Origin: JAPPHA01 sp965220985
GTDB lineage: Bacteria > Pseudomonadota > Alphaproteobacteria > Rhodobacterales > Rhodobacteraceae
DNA: 64,000 nucleotides
Direction: 5' to 3'
NCBI GenBank assembly: GCA_965220985.1
Contig: OZ244854.1
Location: 1,364,001-1,428,000 of the forward strand
The position numbers and the translations under genes were made by a program. Of the stretch, positions 53,735-61,624 are shown piece after piece. The stretch's first letter is position 1, and every line of letters starts with the position of its first letter. The notes beneath the pieces are model-generated. The model did not search any database and was not told where the DNA came from. It saw only the letters and a list, made by a program, of their open reading frames with translations.

Positions 53735-54046
53735 ATGCCTCTCGCCAGAAACTTTGCATGCACCGTCAAGGCACGGGCCGAACGCGACCCGGAGTTTCGC
53801 TTCGGGCTGTTCGAAGATGCGGTTGAGGCACTCCTGAGCGACGACATCGCAACGGGAAAGGTGCTCTTGCGGCATTACGTCAATGCCGCAGGTGGTTTTG
53901 AAAAACTGGCAATCGAACTCGGCAGCACCCCGAACAGTCTCAAGCGCATGCTCTCGGACCAGGGGAACCCCTGCGCCGACAGTTTTCTCCGCATGATCGG
54001 GCACTTGAGGAGGCAAGAGGGAGCGGTAATCACCTTGACTCAATAG
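53735..54046 (+). CDS. Addiction-module-antidote-like HTH protein
   Basis: A 103-residue protein: FRFGLFEDAVEALLSDDIATGKVLLRHYVNAAGGFEKLAIELGSTPNSLKRMLSDQGNP, then FLRMIGHLRRQEG. The middle helix-turn-helix with an RMLSDQGNP turn matches small antidote-type regulators of the HigA-like group. The start at 53735 has AAGGA at a normal distance; an ATG at 53720 is also in frame. The usual adjacent RelE/HigB-type toxin gene is absent. Function as an antitoxin is therefore doubtful. Confidence 0.7.
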   Translation: MPLARNFACTVKARAERDPEFRFGLFEDAVEALLSDDIATGKVLLRHYVNAAGGFEKLAIELGSTPNSLKRMLSDQGNPCADSFLRMIGHLRRQEGAVITLTQ

Positions 54047-54111
54047 GCCCAACGCCATGACTGCCAATACCGGCGCCAATTGGGCAGTTTCATTGCCACA
54101 GTGAGAGAATC

Positions 54112-54351
54112 ATGAAAAAGGTCAATCTGACCCAAGCAAAATTGGACCTCAGTGAGCTACTGGATGATGTGGAAGCGGGAGAGGAAGTGATCATCACGCG
54201 ACATGGCAAAGCCGTCGCGCGCCTGTCTGCTATTGCCAAACCCAAGAAACCGCTGCCGTTACAGGAGTTGGCAAGGTTTCGGGCAGAAATGCCCCGGTTG
54301 CGACGCTCTCCTTCAGAACTCGTGCGAGAGCTTCGAAACGAACGGTATTGA
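54112..54351 (+). CDS. Phd/YefM-family antitoxin
   Basis: A 79-residue antitoxin: KVNLTQAKLDLSELLDDVEAGEEVIITRHGKAVARL is the classic Phd/YefM DNA-binding fold, followed by a disordered basic tail (ELVRELRNERY) of the kind that wraps a VapC toxin. GAGAATC precedes the start. A PIN-domain VapC gene would be expected next, but only a 137-base spacer and then the ImmA-type gene follow. Confidence 0.88.
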   Translation: MKKVNLTQAKLDLSELLDDVEAGEEVIITRHGKAVARLSAIAKPKKPLPLQELARFRAEMPRLRRSPSELVRELRNERY

Positions 54352-54488
54352 GAGCGTCGATCGACGCGGGCCAATCAATGACTGCGGTTGAGGCGAAGCG
54401 GGAAACCGCCCGAGACGGCAAATGTCGATGACTCCGTCGGCAGCACGTCGAAACGTGTTGCAGGCCGAGGCACAGGAGCATTCATCTG

Positions 54489-55538
54489 ATGGCTGAACCG
54501 ATGCCAATCACCCCGGGAATCGTGACTTGGGCGCGGAGTCGGGCGGGTTATTCCGTCGAAGCCGCGAAAGCCAAGTTTCGCAAGATTGTTGAGTGGGAAG
54601 CGGGCGAGGCATGCCCAAGCTACCCCCAACTCGAAAAAATGGCAGACAAGTTCAAAGTGCCGGTCGCCGTGTTTTTCTTCCCGGAACCGCCGGATCTTCC
54701 GCCCGTTGAAGAGACCTTCCGCACGCTCGGTCCGGACCAGATCGCGCAAATTCCGCCGCGCATCCGGTATCTTTTTCGCAAGGCGCAGACGTTCCAGATG
54801 GGGCTTGAAGAGCTGAATGACGGCCAGAATCCGGCCAAGCGCCTGATTACGCGCGATCTGGAATTTCGGCCCACCGACCGCATCGAGCAGATTGCCGCCG
54901 ACGTCCGAAAGTACCTTGGCGTCACGACGGAGCAGCAATTCGCGTGGGGCGGCGAAGCGACAGCACTGGATGAATGGCGTCAGGCGTTGCTTCGTGCCGG
55001 AGTCCATGTCTTCAAGGACGCATTCAGGGAACCGGACTATTTCGGGTTTTGCGTCTACGATGACGAATTCCCGATCATCTACTTGAACAGCACCGCAGGA
55101 AAGACCCGGCAGACTTTCACTCTTTTTCACGAACTTATGCATCTCCTGTTTCACACCAGCGGAGTCGACCTTCGAGGCGACAGCATTGTGGATGAGCTTG
55201 CGGGCAATGCCCGTCGTATCGAAGTCATTTGCAACCGCGTGGCGGACCGCCTGATGGTGCCAGAAGAAACCCTTGTGGCCGAATTTGCGGGGAGACTGCC
55301 AACAGTGGCGGTCACCGCCAAGATGGCTGCCCAGCAGAGGGCTGAGCACGGTGAGCTTCGAAACGGGGTGCACCGCAGAAGCGCAAAGGTTGATCATCTT
55401 GGGACGGAATACATCCGTCTTGCGTTCCGCAGGTTCTACCAGAACCGGATTGACCGTGATGAACTCGCGAACATTCTTGACACCAAACCCAAGGATTTGA
55501 CTCGTCTCGAAGAGCAGGTCTTGGGGAGTGCTACTTGA
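54489..55538 (+). CDS. ImmA/IrrE-family metallopeptidase with XRE-like N-terminus
   Basis: A 349-residue protein. The N-terminus (ITPGIVTWARSRAGYSVEAAKAKFRKIVEWEAGEACPSYPQLEKMA) is the divergent XRE-type helix-turn-helix. The C-terminal half is an ImmA/IrrE zinc peptidase with H214-E-L-M-H218 (TFTLFHELMHLLFH). Such proteins cleave repressors or act as antitoxin-like regulators, and are usually followed by a DUF4411 PIN-type toxin gene; here the next gene is a convergent GMC oxidoreductase 30 bases away, so a partner is missing. The neighbouring antitoxin-like genes suggest a decayed stability module. Confidence 0.88.
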   Translation: MAEPMPITPGIVTWARSRAGYSVEAAKAKFRKIVEWEAGEACPSYPQLEKMADKFKVPVAVFFFPEPPDLPPVEETFRTLGPDQIAQIPPRIRYLFRKAQTFQMGLEELNDGQNPAKRLITRDLEFRPTDRIEQIAADVRKYLGVTTEQQFAWGGEATALDEWRQALLRAGVHVFKDAFREPDYFGFCVYDDEFPIIYLNSTAGKTRQTFTLFHELMHLLFHTSGVDLRGDSIVDELAGNARRIEVICNRVADRLMVPEETLVAEFAGRLPTVAVTAKMAAQQRAEHGELRNGVHRRSAKVDHLGTEYIRLAFRRFYQNRIDRDELANILDTKPKDLTRLEEQVLGSAT

Positions 55539-55568
55539 TTTGCGACGGCAATATCGTTGACTATCTGA

Positions 55569-57170
55569 TTACCTGGCATCGGCAATGATCATGTCGCTCG
55601 CTCTCTCGGCGATCATGTTGACCGCCGCATTGATGTTGCCCGACACGATTGACGGCATCACCGATGCGTCCACGATCCGCAAACGGTCGATCCCCCGCAT
55701 CCGGCAGCGTTCGTCGAGCGGTGCGCCATCGCCCATCGCAACCGTACCGCACGGGTGATAGATCGTCGTCACCTGCATCTTGATGGCGTCAAGCAAGGCC
55801 TCGTCGTCGGCTTCCGCCAACTCCGCACCGGGACAAACCTCTTCTTCGATCAAGTCCGATAGCGGCGGATGCCGGCAAATTTCTCGCGCCCTGCGCACTC
55901 CCGCCACGATGCAGCGGCAATCGTTTTCGCTCGAAAGGTAATTGGCATGGATCGCAGGCGCGTCCATAGGATCGGCTGATTTCAGAATGATTTCGCCTCG
56001 CGACTCGGGCCGGGTTGGGCAAATCGAGACCGTGAACCCCGGAAAGTCATGAAAGCCCTTGGTCGGGTCGTCACTTGACCACGGCAGCACGTGAAACTGA
56101 ATGTCGGGACGCTCAATGCCAGGCGCACTCCTGAGAAACGCAAAGACAGGCGCTGCCCCCATGGTCAGTGGTCCGCTGCGAAACAGGGCGAACTGAAGTC
56201 CCATCCGCATGCGTCCCGTGATCGAACCAAGTTGCTGATTCAACGTGGGCATTCGCACACGATAGCTGTTGTGGGTTTTCAGGTGATCCTGCAATCTCTT
56301 GCCGACGGAGACAGAATCCAGGACCGGCGAAATCCCGAACTTGGCGATCTCCTCTGCCGGTCCGACACCGGAGAGCATGAGCAGGTGTGGAGAGCCGATT
56401 GCACCGGCTGCCAGCAACACCTCGCCCGAGCAGCTGATCCGATGTTCTTCCGCACCAAGGCGTAGGTGAACACCGCATGCCCGTTGCTCCTCGATCTCGA
56501 TGCGGAGAACTCTCGCCTCCGTCAACATCCGCAGATTTGGCCTCCGGCGGATCGGATCAAGGTATGCATGCGCGTTGCTGACGCGCAGACCATTCCATGT
56601 CGTGGTCTGGTAATGACCGACGCCCTCCTGCGACTCGGCGTTGCAATCGGGGTTGAAGGGCAGCCCGAACGACTCGGCAGCCGCGACAAAACGATCGGTG
56701 ATCGCGAATTCTGCTCGCGTGTCCGACACGCCGACTGGGCCGTCTGCGCCATGGTAGGGCCCTGGTCCGCGTTGTTGTCGTTCGGCTCGCTTGAAGGCCG
56801 GCAGGCACTCGGCGAACGACCAACCCGGCGCGACGCGTCCCCAAGCATCGTAATCCTCGGGTTGCCCCCGCACGTAGATGAGACCGTTGATCGCTGACGA
56901 CCCGCCCAGCCCTCGACCAAGCGGCCAGTCAAGCCGCCTGCCATGCAGGTTCGGTTCCGGCTCGGTCTGATGTCGCCAGTCAAAGCGTGGATCACCGATG
57001 GTCTTGAAGTAACCGACCGGTATCCTGATCCATGGGTTGCGGTTGCGTCCGCCGGCCTCGATCAGCAAGACCCGTTTGCGGGGATCGGCGCTCAGTCGAT
57101 TCGCAAGGACACATCCTGCGGTTCCCGCCCCGACGATGATGTAGTCCCAGTCACCTTCGAGCATGATCAA
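55569..57170 (-). CDS. GMC-family flavin oxidoreductase (choline-dehydrogenase-like)
   Basis: A 533-residue FAD enzyme: YIIVGAGTAGCVLANRLSADP (FAD motif), GLGGSSAINGLIYVRGQPEDYD (GMC signature 1), GAIGSPHLLMLSGVGP (signature 2), and the active-site end IYHPCGTVAMG with catalytic His, plus GNINAAVNMIAERASDMI with Asn in the second catalytic position. GMC enzymes oxidise alcohols, including aromatic and sugar alcohols. It is the last gene of a three-gene operon with an unknown protein and a beta-propeller protein, controlled by the repeat operator at 58756. Confidence 0.92.
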   Translation of the reverse strand: MIMLEGDWDYIIVGAGTAGCVLANRLSADPRKRVLLIEAGGRNRNPWIRIPVGYFKTIGDPRFDWRHQTEPEPNLHGRRLDWPLGRGLGGSSAINGLIYVRGQPEDYDAWGRVAPGWSFAECLPAFKRAERQQRGPGPYHGADGPVGVSDTRAEFAITDRFVAAAESFGLPFNPDCNAESQEGVGHYQTTTWNGLRVSNAHAYLDPIRRRPNLRMLTEARVLRIEIEEQRACGVHLRLGAEEHRISCSGEVLLAAGAIGSPHLLMLSGVGPAEEIAKFGISPVLDSVSVGKRLQDHLKTHNSYRVRMPTLNQQLGSITGRMRMGLQFALFRSGPLTMGAAPVFAFLRSAPGIERPDIQFHVLPWSSDDPTKGFHDFPGFTVSICPTRPESRGEIILKSADPMDAPAIHANYLSSENDCRCIVAGVRRAREICRHPPLSDLIEEEVCPGAELAEADDEALLDAIKMQVTTIYHPCGTVAMGDGAPLDERCRMRGIDRLRIVDASVMPSIVSGNINAAVNMIAERASDMIIADAR

Positions 57171-57177
57171 CCGCGCA

Positions 57178-57741
57178 TCAAATGTAGTGGGTCACCTCTT
57201 GCTGCGTCGGGCCCACCGAGTAACGCGGACGCGGGCGGTCATCACCCCATCGGTCTTCGTCGAGCGGAACAAGGCACAGTCGGTGCGAAATCGTCCGGTC
57301 GAGGACCGGATCATGCAGAACGGCCTTGTCGTCACTCTCCTCGACTGTCCTGACCAGAAGGAATCCACGCGGCAGCGCATCCTCGGTGCCACCTGCCGAT
57401 TCGATCAGACTTTTGGGCATGCCAACTTTTGCCAGTGGCATGTCGTTCAGCGTGATTTGATCGATGTGGTCATCGACGTGAGCGAGTCGCCAGGCCTGTC
57501 GCGACACGATCACCAGACCGGTCGAGAGTGTCACCCCCGGCAAGATCAACGCGCCACCACCGAGTGCCATGATGCAGTATGCAGGTCGCAAGTCGATATC
57601 CCGAGCGGCTTGTTGCCAGCATTCGTGGGTCACGCATACCGTGGGGCGCTGCTCTCCATCGACAAGAACGGCGTCGACGATGACATCCGGCGAAGTGACC
57701 TGGCCCTCGCGACCGGTGACATGGGGTTTCAGCAAAAACAC
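57178..57741 (-). CDS. Uncharacterised protein
   Basis: A 187-residue soluble protein that I do not recognise. It has no signal peptide or membrane helix. Features: a central hydrophobic CIMALGGGALILPGVTLSTG segment, a VDDHIDQITLND stretch, and two cysteines near residues 36-41 (VCVTHEC). It lies 7 bases upstream of the GMC gene start and 10 bases downstream of the beta-propeller gene, so it belongs to that operon; a pathway or partner role is likely but undefined. Confidence 0.6.
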   Translation of the reverse strand: MFLLKPHVTGREGQVTSPDVIVDAVLVDGEQRPTVCVTHECWQQAARDIDLRPAYCIMALGGGALILPGVTLSTGLVIVSRQAWRLAHVDDHIDQITLNDMPLAKVGMPKSLIESAGGTEDALPRGFLLVRTVEESDDKAVLHDPVLDRTISHRLCLVPLDEDRWGDDRPRPRYSVGPTQQEVTHYI

Positions 57742-57751
57742 GTTGTTCTCC

Positions 57752-58726
57752 TCATACCGGTGCCCAGGTGATCATTCGGATCTCGCCCAGTTCACGTTGG
57801 ACTTTCTGCCAGCTTTCGCCGCCGTCGGTACTCTTGAAGATCTGGCCAAAGATGGTGGCGGCAAACAGAAGGTTCGTGTCGGCGGCGTTGGAGCCAATGT
57901 TCCAGATGGTGGAATTGGCCGGATGCGACATTTTTGCAATGTCCCATGTCTCGCCGAAGTCTCTTGAGATCAGCAACTCGCCGGCTTCGCCCGAAGGCTT
58001 GTCGCCGACACTGGCGATGACCGTGTCCGAATTCTCCGCAGGCTGCTTGAGCGAACGAAAATAGTCCCACTTCGCCTCCGGAATGTCGAGTTGATGCCAC
58101 GTCTTGCCGTTGTCATCCGAGCGATGCACGCCGTCCTCGGTCGAACAGAGTACCGTGCGACTTCCGTCATCGCGTTCCCGAAACACGAGATCGTGGGTGT
58201 CATTGTCGTGCAGTCCCCGGATGATCATCTCCCATGTCTTGCCGCGATCGGTCGAGCGGAACACTCCGTCGATTTCGACGGTGATCCAGATCGTGTCTTC
58301 GTCCGCAGGGTCGAAATGAATCGACGTCACGCGCGATGTGTTGATGAACCAGCACTCGGTCGAGGCATCAAGATTCGAACGCGTCCAGTTTGCGCCGTTG
58401 TCTTCGGATATGAATATCTCGGCCGGTCGCGTCCCGCAGACGATGAAGTTGGGGTCGGTCGGCGACTGCGCGATTTTCAGGATGTGGAGATTGTCCATCG
58501 GCGAGGGGACATGGTCGAATCGACCAGTTCGTTCCGTGAATCGATAGAGGCCCTGATCCGAACCGGCAAGAACGTCACCTGGACGGTCTGCGTGGGTGTG
58601 AACCGCCCAGACCCGCGCTTCGTTGTAGAATCCGCCCGTTGGCGTCAGCAGGCGGTTCCAGCTTGTCCCTTCGTCCTCGCTGAACCAGACACTTTGCATT
58701 GTGGCGGCGTAGGCCTTGTAATCCAT
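57752..58726 (-). CDS. BNR/Asp-box beta-propeller protein (sialidase-like fold)
   Basis: A 324-residue protein with six Asp-box repeats (S-x-D-x-G-x-[ST]-W): SEDEGTSW, SEDNGANW, STDRGKTW, SDDNGKTW, SRDFGETW and STDGGESW, indicating a six-bladed propeller. It has no signal peptide, so it is probably cytosolic, and I see no sialidase FRIP motif; a true sialidase is unlikely. Propellers of this size also serve as lactonases or hydrolases. It is the first gene of the operon with a repeat operator 30 bases upstream of its start. Confidence 0.85.
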   Translation of the reverse strand: MDYKAYAATMQSVWFSEDEGTSWNRLLTPTGGFYNEARVWAVHTHADRPGDVLAGSDQGLYRFTERTGRFDHVPSPMDNLHILKIAQSPTDPNFIVCGTRPAEIFISEDNGANWTRSNLDASTECWFINTSRVTSIHFDPADEDTIWITVEIDGVFRSTDRGKTWEMIIRGLHDNDTHDLVFRERDDGSRTVLCSTEDGVHRSDDNGKTWHQLDIPEAKWDYFRSLKQPAENSDTVIASVGDKPSGEAGELLISRDFGETWDIAKMSHPANSTIWNIGSNAADTNLLFAATIFGQIFKSTDGGESWQKVQRELGEIRMITWAPV

Positions 58727-58755
58727 GAACGCATTCCTCCAGGCAATGTCCCTTG

Positions 58756-58786
58756 CCCACTATCGTCCCACTAGCGTAGATGTCAA
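58756..58786 (-). promoter_or_regulatory. Promoter with TAGTGGG direct-repeat operator (propeller/GMC operon)
   Basis: Minus strand: TTGACA (58786-58781), a 17-base spacer, then ATAGTG (58763-58758). Overlaying spacer and -10 is TAGTGGGACGATAGTGGG (58773-58756), the same direct repeat as at 43236. The arrangement fits repression by a regulator bound across the promoter. It lies 30 bases upstream of the propeller start. Confidence 0.75.
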
Positions 58787-59115
58787 TGCAAGAGTGATTG
58801 ATTCACCACGGCGTTGGGCGGTTTTCGGCAAAACCCGTACCACGGCGCGGCACGCTCCGCATCGGGCATCGGTGACCAAGAAGTCGCGAGCGGCCAGTCG
58901 CAGTTCCTTTTCGGACCTCGTCATGCGACAGCCGGTGCTGACTGTCGAGCCGACATGATGCGGGCCGCTTGGGTGGCGAGGGACAGAGACAGGTTCGTTG
59001 CGCCGAAAGATGGTTCTCGGTGTGTCGCCGGGTGCCAGGTGCGGTTCGTCGACACCGTGCCTGAGCGTTCCTCTCCCGAATTCGGAGGGTGACGTTCACG
59101 CGAATGATGTGGAAA
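58787..59115. other. Intergenic stretch upstream of the galB-like operon
   Basis: About 330 bases between divergent operons. No gene recognised; promoter elements for the plus-strand operon are expected near its right end. Confidence 0.4.
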
Positions 59116-59141
59116 CGCATTGCGCCGGAATGCATAATGCG
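59116..59141 (+). promoter_or_regulatory. Inverted repeat upstream of galB-like gene
   Basis: CGCATT and AATGCG flank a 14-base core, with an inner GCATT/AATGC echo. It ends 26 bases before the start at 59168 (GGGAGGAG ribosome site). A candidate operator distinct from the TAGTGGG motif. Confidence 0.4.
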
Positions 59142-59167
59142 ACCGGTGGTCCAGGGAGGAGACCTTC

Positions 59168-59902
59168 ATGCAAAAAAAGAAAACTGCCCTTGTCATCTCG
59201 GCCCATGCGGCGGATTTCGTCTGGAGATGCGGGGGTGCGATCGCGTTGCACCAGAAGCTCGGCTATGACGTGACTGTCGCCTGCCTGTCCTACGGCGAGC
59301 GAGGCGAGAGCGCCCGACTTTGGAAAGAGGAAGGTGCAACCCTCGAAAAGGTCAAGGCGGTCCGCCGCAAGGAAGCCGAAGCGGCCGCGCGTGCTCTCGA
59401 CGTCCACGACATACAGTTTCTCGACCTCGGAGACTATCCGCTAAACCTCGATCGTGATGCCCGGTTCAGGATGGTCGACATCGTCAGATCGGTTCAGCCG
59501 GACTTCATGCTGAGCCATTCGCATTACGACCCCTACAACACGGACCACATGAACACGACGAGCGCGGTCATCGAGGTTCGAATGATTGCCCAAGCCTGGG
59601 GACACAACCCCGGCGAAAAAGTGCTGGGAGCTCCGCAACTCTACCTGTTCGAACCGCATCAGACCGAACAGATGGAATGGAAACCTGACGTGTTGCTGGA
59701 CATCACCGATGTGTGGGAACAGAAGCGCGCCGCCATCAACTGCATGGAAGGCCAACAGCACCTCTGGCAGTATTACACCAACGTCGCCGAAAATCGGGCC
59801 AACCATTTCCGACGCAACTCCGGCGGTCAGGCCGGTGGACGTCCGGCAAAATACGCCGAAGGATTCCAGTCGGTCTATCCTCGCTGCGTGGATGAGTTGT
59901 GA
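59168..59902 (+). CDS. galB: GalB-like 4-oxalomesaconate hydratase (PIG-L/LmbE fold)
   Basis: A 244-residue PIG-L-superfamily protein. The zinc motif is SAHAADFVWRCGG (H13, D16) instead of the AHPDD of deacetylases, a pattern I associate with GalB, plus the DPYNTDH stretch (D126, H127). GalB hydrates 4-oxalomesaconate to 4-carboxy-4-hydroxy-2-oxoadipate in gallate and protocatechuate 4,5-cleavage pathways. The next two genes encode the matching aldolase and tautomerase, which strongly supports this over an N-acetylglucosamine deacetylase. Its stop overlaps the next start (TGATG). Confidence 0.8.
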   Translation: MQKKKTALVISAHAADFVWRCGGAIALHQKLGYDVTVACLSYGERGESARLWKEEGATLEKVKAVRRKEAEAAARALDVHDIQFLDLGDYPLNLDRDARFRMVDIVRSVQPDFMLSHSHYDPYNTDHMNTTSAVIEVRMIAQAWGHNPGEKVLGAPQLYLFEPHQTEQMEWKPDVLLDITDVWEQKRAAINCMEGQQHLWQYYTNVAENRANHFRRNSGGQAGGRPAKYAEGFQSVYPRCVDEL

Positions 59903-60573
59903 TGGGTGTCGTTGTCCAGAACATCGAGCGTGCCGATCTCGAGATGGCGAACGCTCTCTTGGAATGCGGTGTCTCCACGGTTCACGAAGCACAGGGTCGA
60001 TCCGGTCTTCTGGCCAGCTACATGCGACCGATCGCTCAAGGCATGGCCGTCGCGGGCCCGGCCGTGACCGTGCTGTGTCCACCTGCCGACAACTGGATGC
60101 TGCATGTCGCGATCGAGCAACTGCGCGAAGGCGATGTCATGGTTCTTGCGACGACATCCCCGTCCGATGCGGGGTATTTTGGCGACTTGCTCGCGACATC
60201 GGCCGTCGCGAGAGGCTGTCGCGGTCTCATCATCGATGCCGGCGTCAGGGACGTGAAGGATCTCGTCGCCATGGGTTTCCCCGTCTGGTCAAAGGCAATC
60301 TGCTCCCAAGGCACGATCAAGGAGACTCTCGGATCGGTCAACGTGCCGGTGGTGTGTGCGGGCGCTCAGGTCAACCCTGGCGATATCGTCATTGCCGATG
60401 ATGACGGGGTCTGCATCGTCAGGCGGGAGGACGCATCCGACGTGCTGACACGATCCCGTCAGCGGATTGCGGCCGAAGAGGAGAAGCGGCAGAGCCTCGC
60501 CAGCGGCGAACTCGGGCTCGACATGTACGACATGCGCGGGAAGCTGAAGGAGAAGGGCCTCAAGTATGTCTAG
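59902..60573 (+). CDS. galC: 4-carboxy-4-hydroxy-2-oxoadipate aldolase-like protein (RraA fold)
   Basis: A 223-residue RraA/HMG-aldolase-fold protein. It shows the GRSGLLASYMRPI segment, the DNWMLHVAIEQLREGDVMVL metal region and the D112-A-G-V-R116-D117 motif, the latter pair matching the catalytic Arg and metal Asp of LigK/GalC-type class II aldolases. These cleave 4-carboxy-4-hydroxy-2-oxoadipate to pyruvate and oxaloacetate; RraA regulators of RNase E share the fold but lack this context. The ATG at 59902 overlaps the galB-like stop, and its own end overlaps the next start by eight bases. Confidence 0.8.
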   Translation: MGVVVQNIERADLEMANALLECGVSTVHEAQGRSGLLASYMRPIAQGMAVAGPAVTVLCPPADNWMLHVAIEQLREGDVMVLATTSPSDAGYFGDLLATSAVARGCRGLIIDAGVRDVKDLVAMGFPVWSKAICSQGTIKETLGSVNVPVVCAGAQVNPGDIVIADDDGVCIVRREDASDVLTRSRQRIAAEEEKRQSLASGELGLDMYDMRGKLKEKGLKYV

Positions 60574-61615
60574 CGGCGTACCCTGCATGTGGATGCGGGG
60601 CGGCACGTCGAAGGGGGGATATTTCCTGGCAAACGACCTGCCGGAGGATCGGGATGCATTCCTGCTCAGGGCGATGGGCTCGCCCGATGCCCGACAGATC
60701 GACGGAATGGGCGGCGCTGACCCGCTGACCTCCAAGGTTGCTGTCGTCAAGAAATCGACCCGGGCCGATGCCGACGTGGACTACCTGTTCCTGCAGGTGG
60801 CGGTCGATCAACCGCTGGTTTCCGACTCGCAGAACTGCGGCAACATTCTGGCCGGCGTTGCACCCTTTGCCATCGAACGCGGGCTGGTGGGGCCGGTCAC
60901 CAAATCGACGCACAGGGTATCGATCTACATGGAGAATTCGGGCCAGGTCGCGGTCGCGACCGTCAAGCTCGATGATGGTCTTCCGACCTACAGCGGCGAT
61001 GCATCGATTGACGGCGTTCCGGGTAGCGCCGCCGGCATCCCGCTCGAATTCCGCGATGTCGCGGGCTCGACCTGCGGCGCGCTCTTGCCGACCGGAAACC
61101 CGGTCGATGTTGTCGATGGAATTTCGGTCACGATGATCGACAACGGAATGCCCGTCGTGGTTCTCGATGCAGCGAATGCAGGAATCACGGGGCGAGAAAC
61201 CCGAGAGGAGCTGGATGCGCACGACCAGTTGAAGTCGCGTCTCGAACAGTTGCGTCTCGAATGCGGGCCACTCATGAACCTGGGCGATGTCTCGCAAAAG
61301 ACCGTCCCGAAAATGACCCTTGTCAGCGCTCCTGAACATCGCGAGTCGATCACGACCCGCACGTTCATCCCGCATCGGTGTCACGCAAGCATCGGGGTGT
61401 TTGGCGCGATCAGCGTCGCGGCGGCCTGCCTGTTGCCCGGCTCGCCCGGCTTTCGCCTCGCCTCCATTCCCGAGGGACCGACCAAGTCGATAGCGATCGG
61501 GCATCCTTCCGGGTCGACGACAGTCATCGCCGAGACGGATGCCGACGGGACGGTGACATCGACCGCGATTCTGCGCACCGCCAGGAAACTCTTTGACGGA
61601 ACGATTTTCGACTGA
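60566..61615 (+). CDS. galD: GalD-like 4-oxalomesaconate tautomerase (PrpF family)
   Basis: A 349-residue PrpF/DapF-like isomerase. It starts GVPCMWMRGGTSKGGYFLANDLP, the conserved PrpF opening, and has RQIDGMGGADPLTSKVAVVKKS, DSQNCGNILAGVAPFAIE (the CGN cysteine region of this fold) and SLAAACLLPG-type ending read as SVAAACLLPGSPG. GalD converts between keto and enol forms of 4-oxalomesaconate. The overlap with the aldolase gene shows coupled translation. Confidence 0.83.
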   Translation: MSSGVPCMWMRGGTSKGGYFLANDLPEDRDAFLLRAMGSPDARQIDGMGGADPLTSKVAVVKKSTRADADVDYLFLQVAVDQPLVSDSQNCGNILAGVAPFAIERGLVGPVTKSTHRVSIYMENSGQVAVATVKLDDGLPTYSGDASIDGVPGSAAGIPLEFRDVAGSTCGALLPTGNPVDVVDGISVTMIDNGMPVVVLDAANAGITGRETREELDAHDQLKSRLEQLRLECGPLMNLGDVSQKTVPKMTLVSAPEHRESITTRTFIPHRCHASIGVFGAISVAAACLLPGSPGFRLASIPEGPTKSIAIGHPSGSTTVIAETDADGTVTSTAILRTARKLFDGTIFD

Positions 61616-61624
61616 GGAAACCCA

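Noticed and set aside
59168..59902. Annotating the PIG-L protein as an N-acetylglucosamine deacetylase
   Set aside because: The AHAADF motif and the neighbouring GalC- and GalD-like genes fit 4-oxalomesaconate hydratase better.
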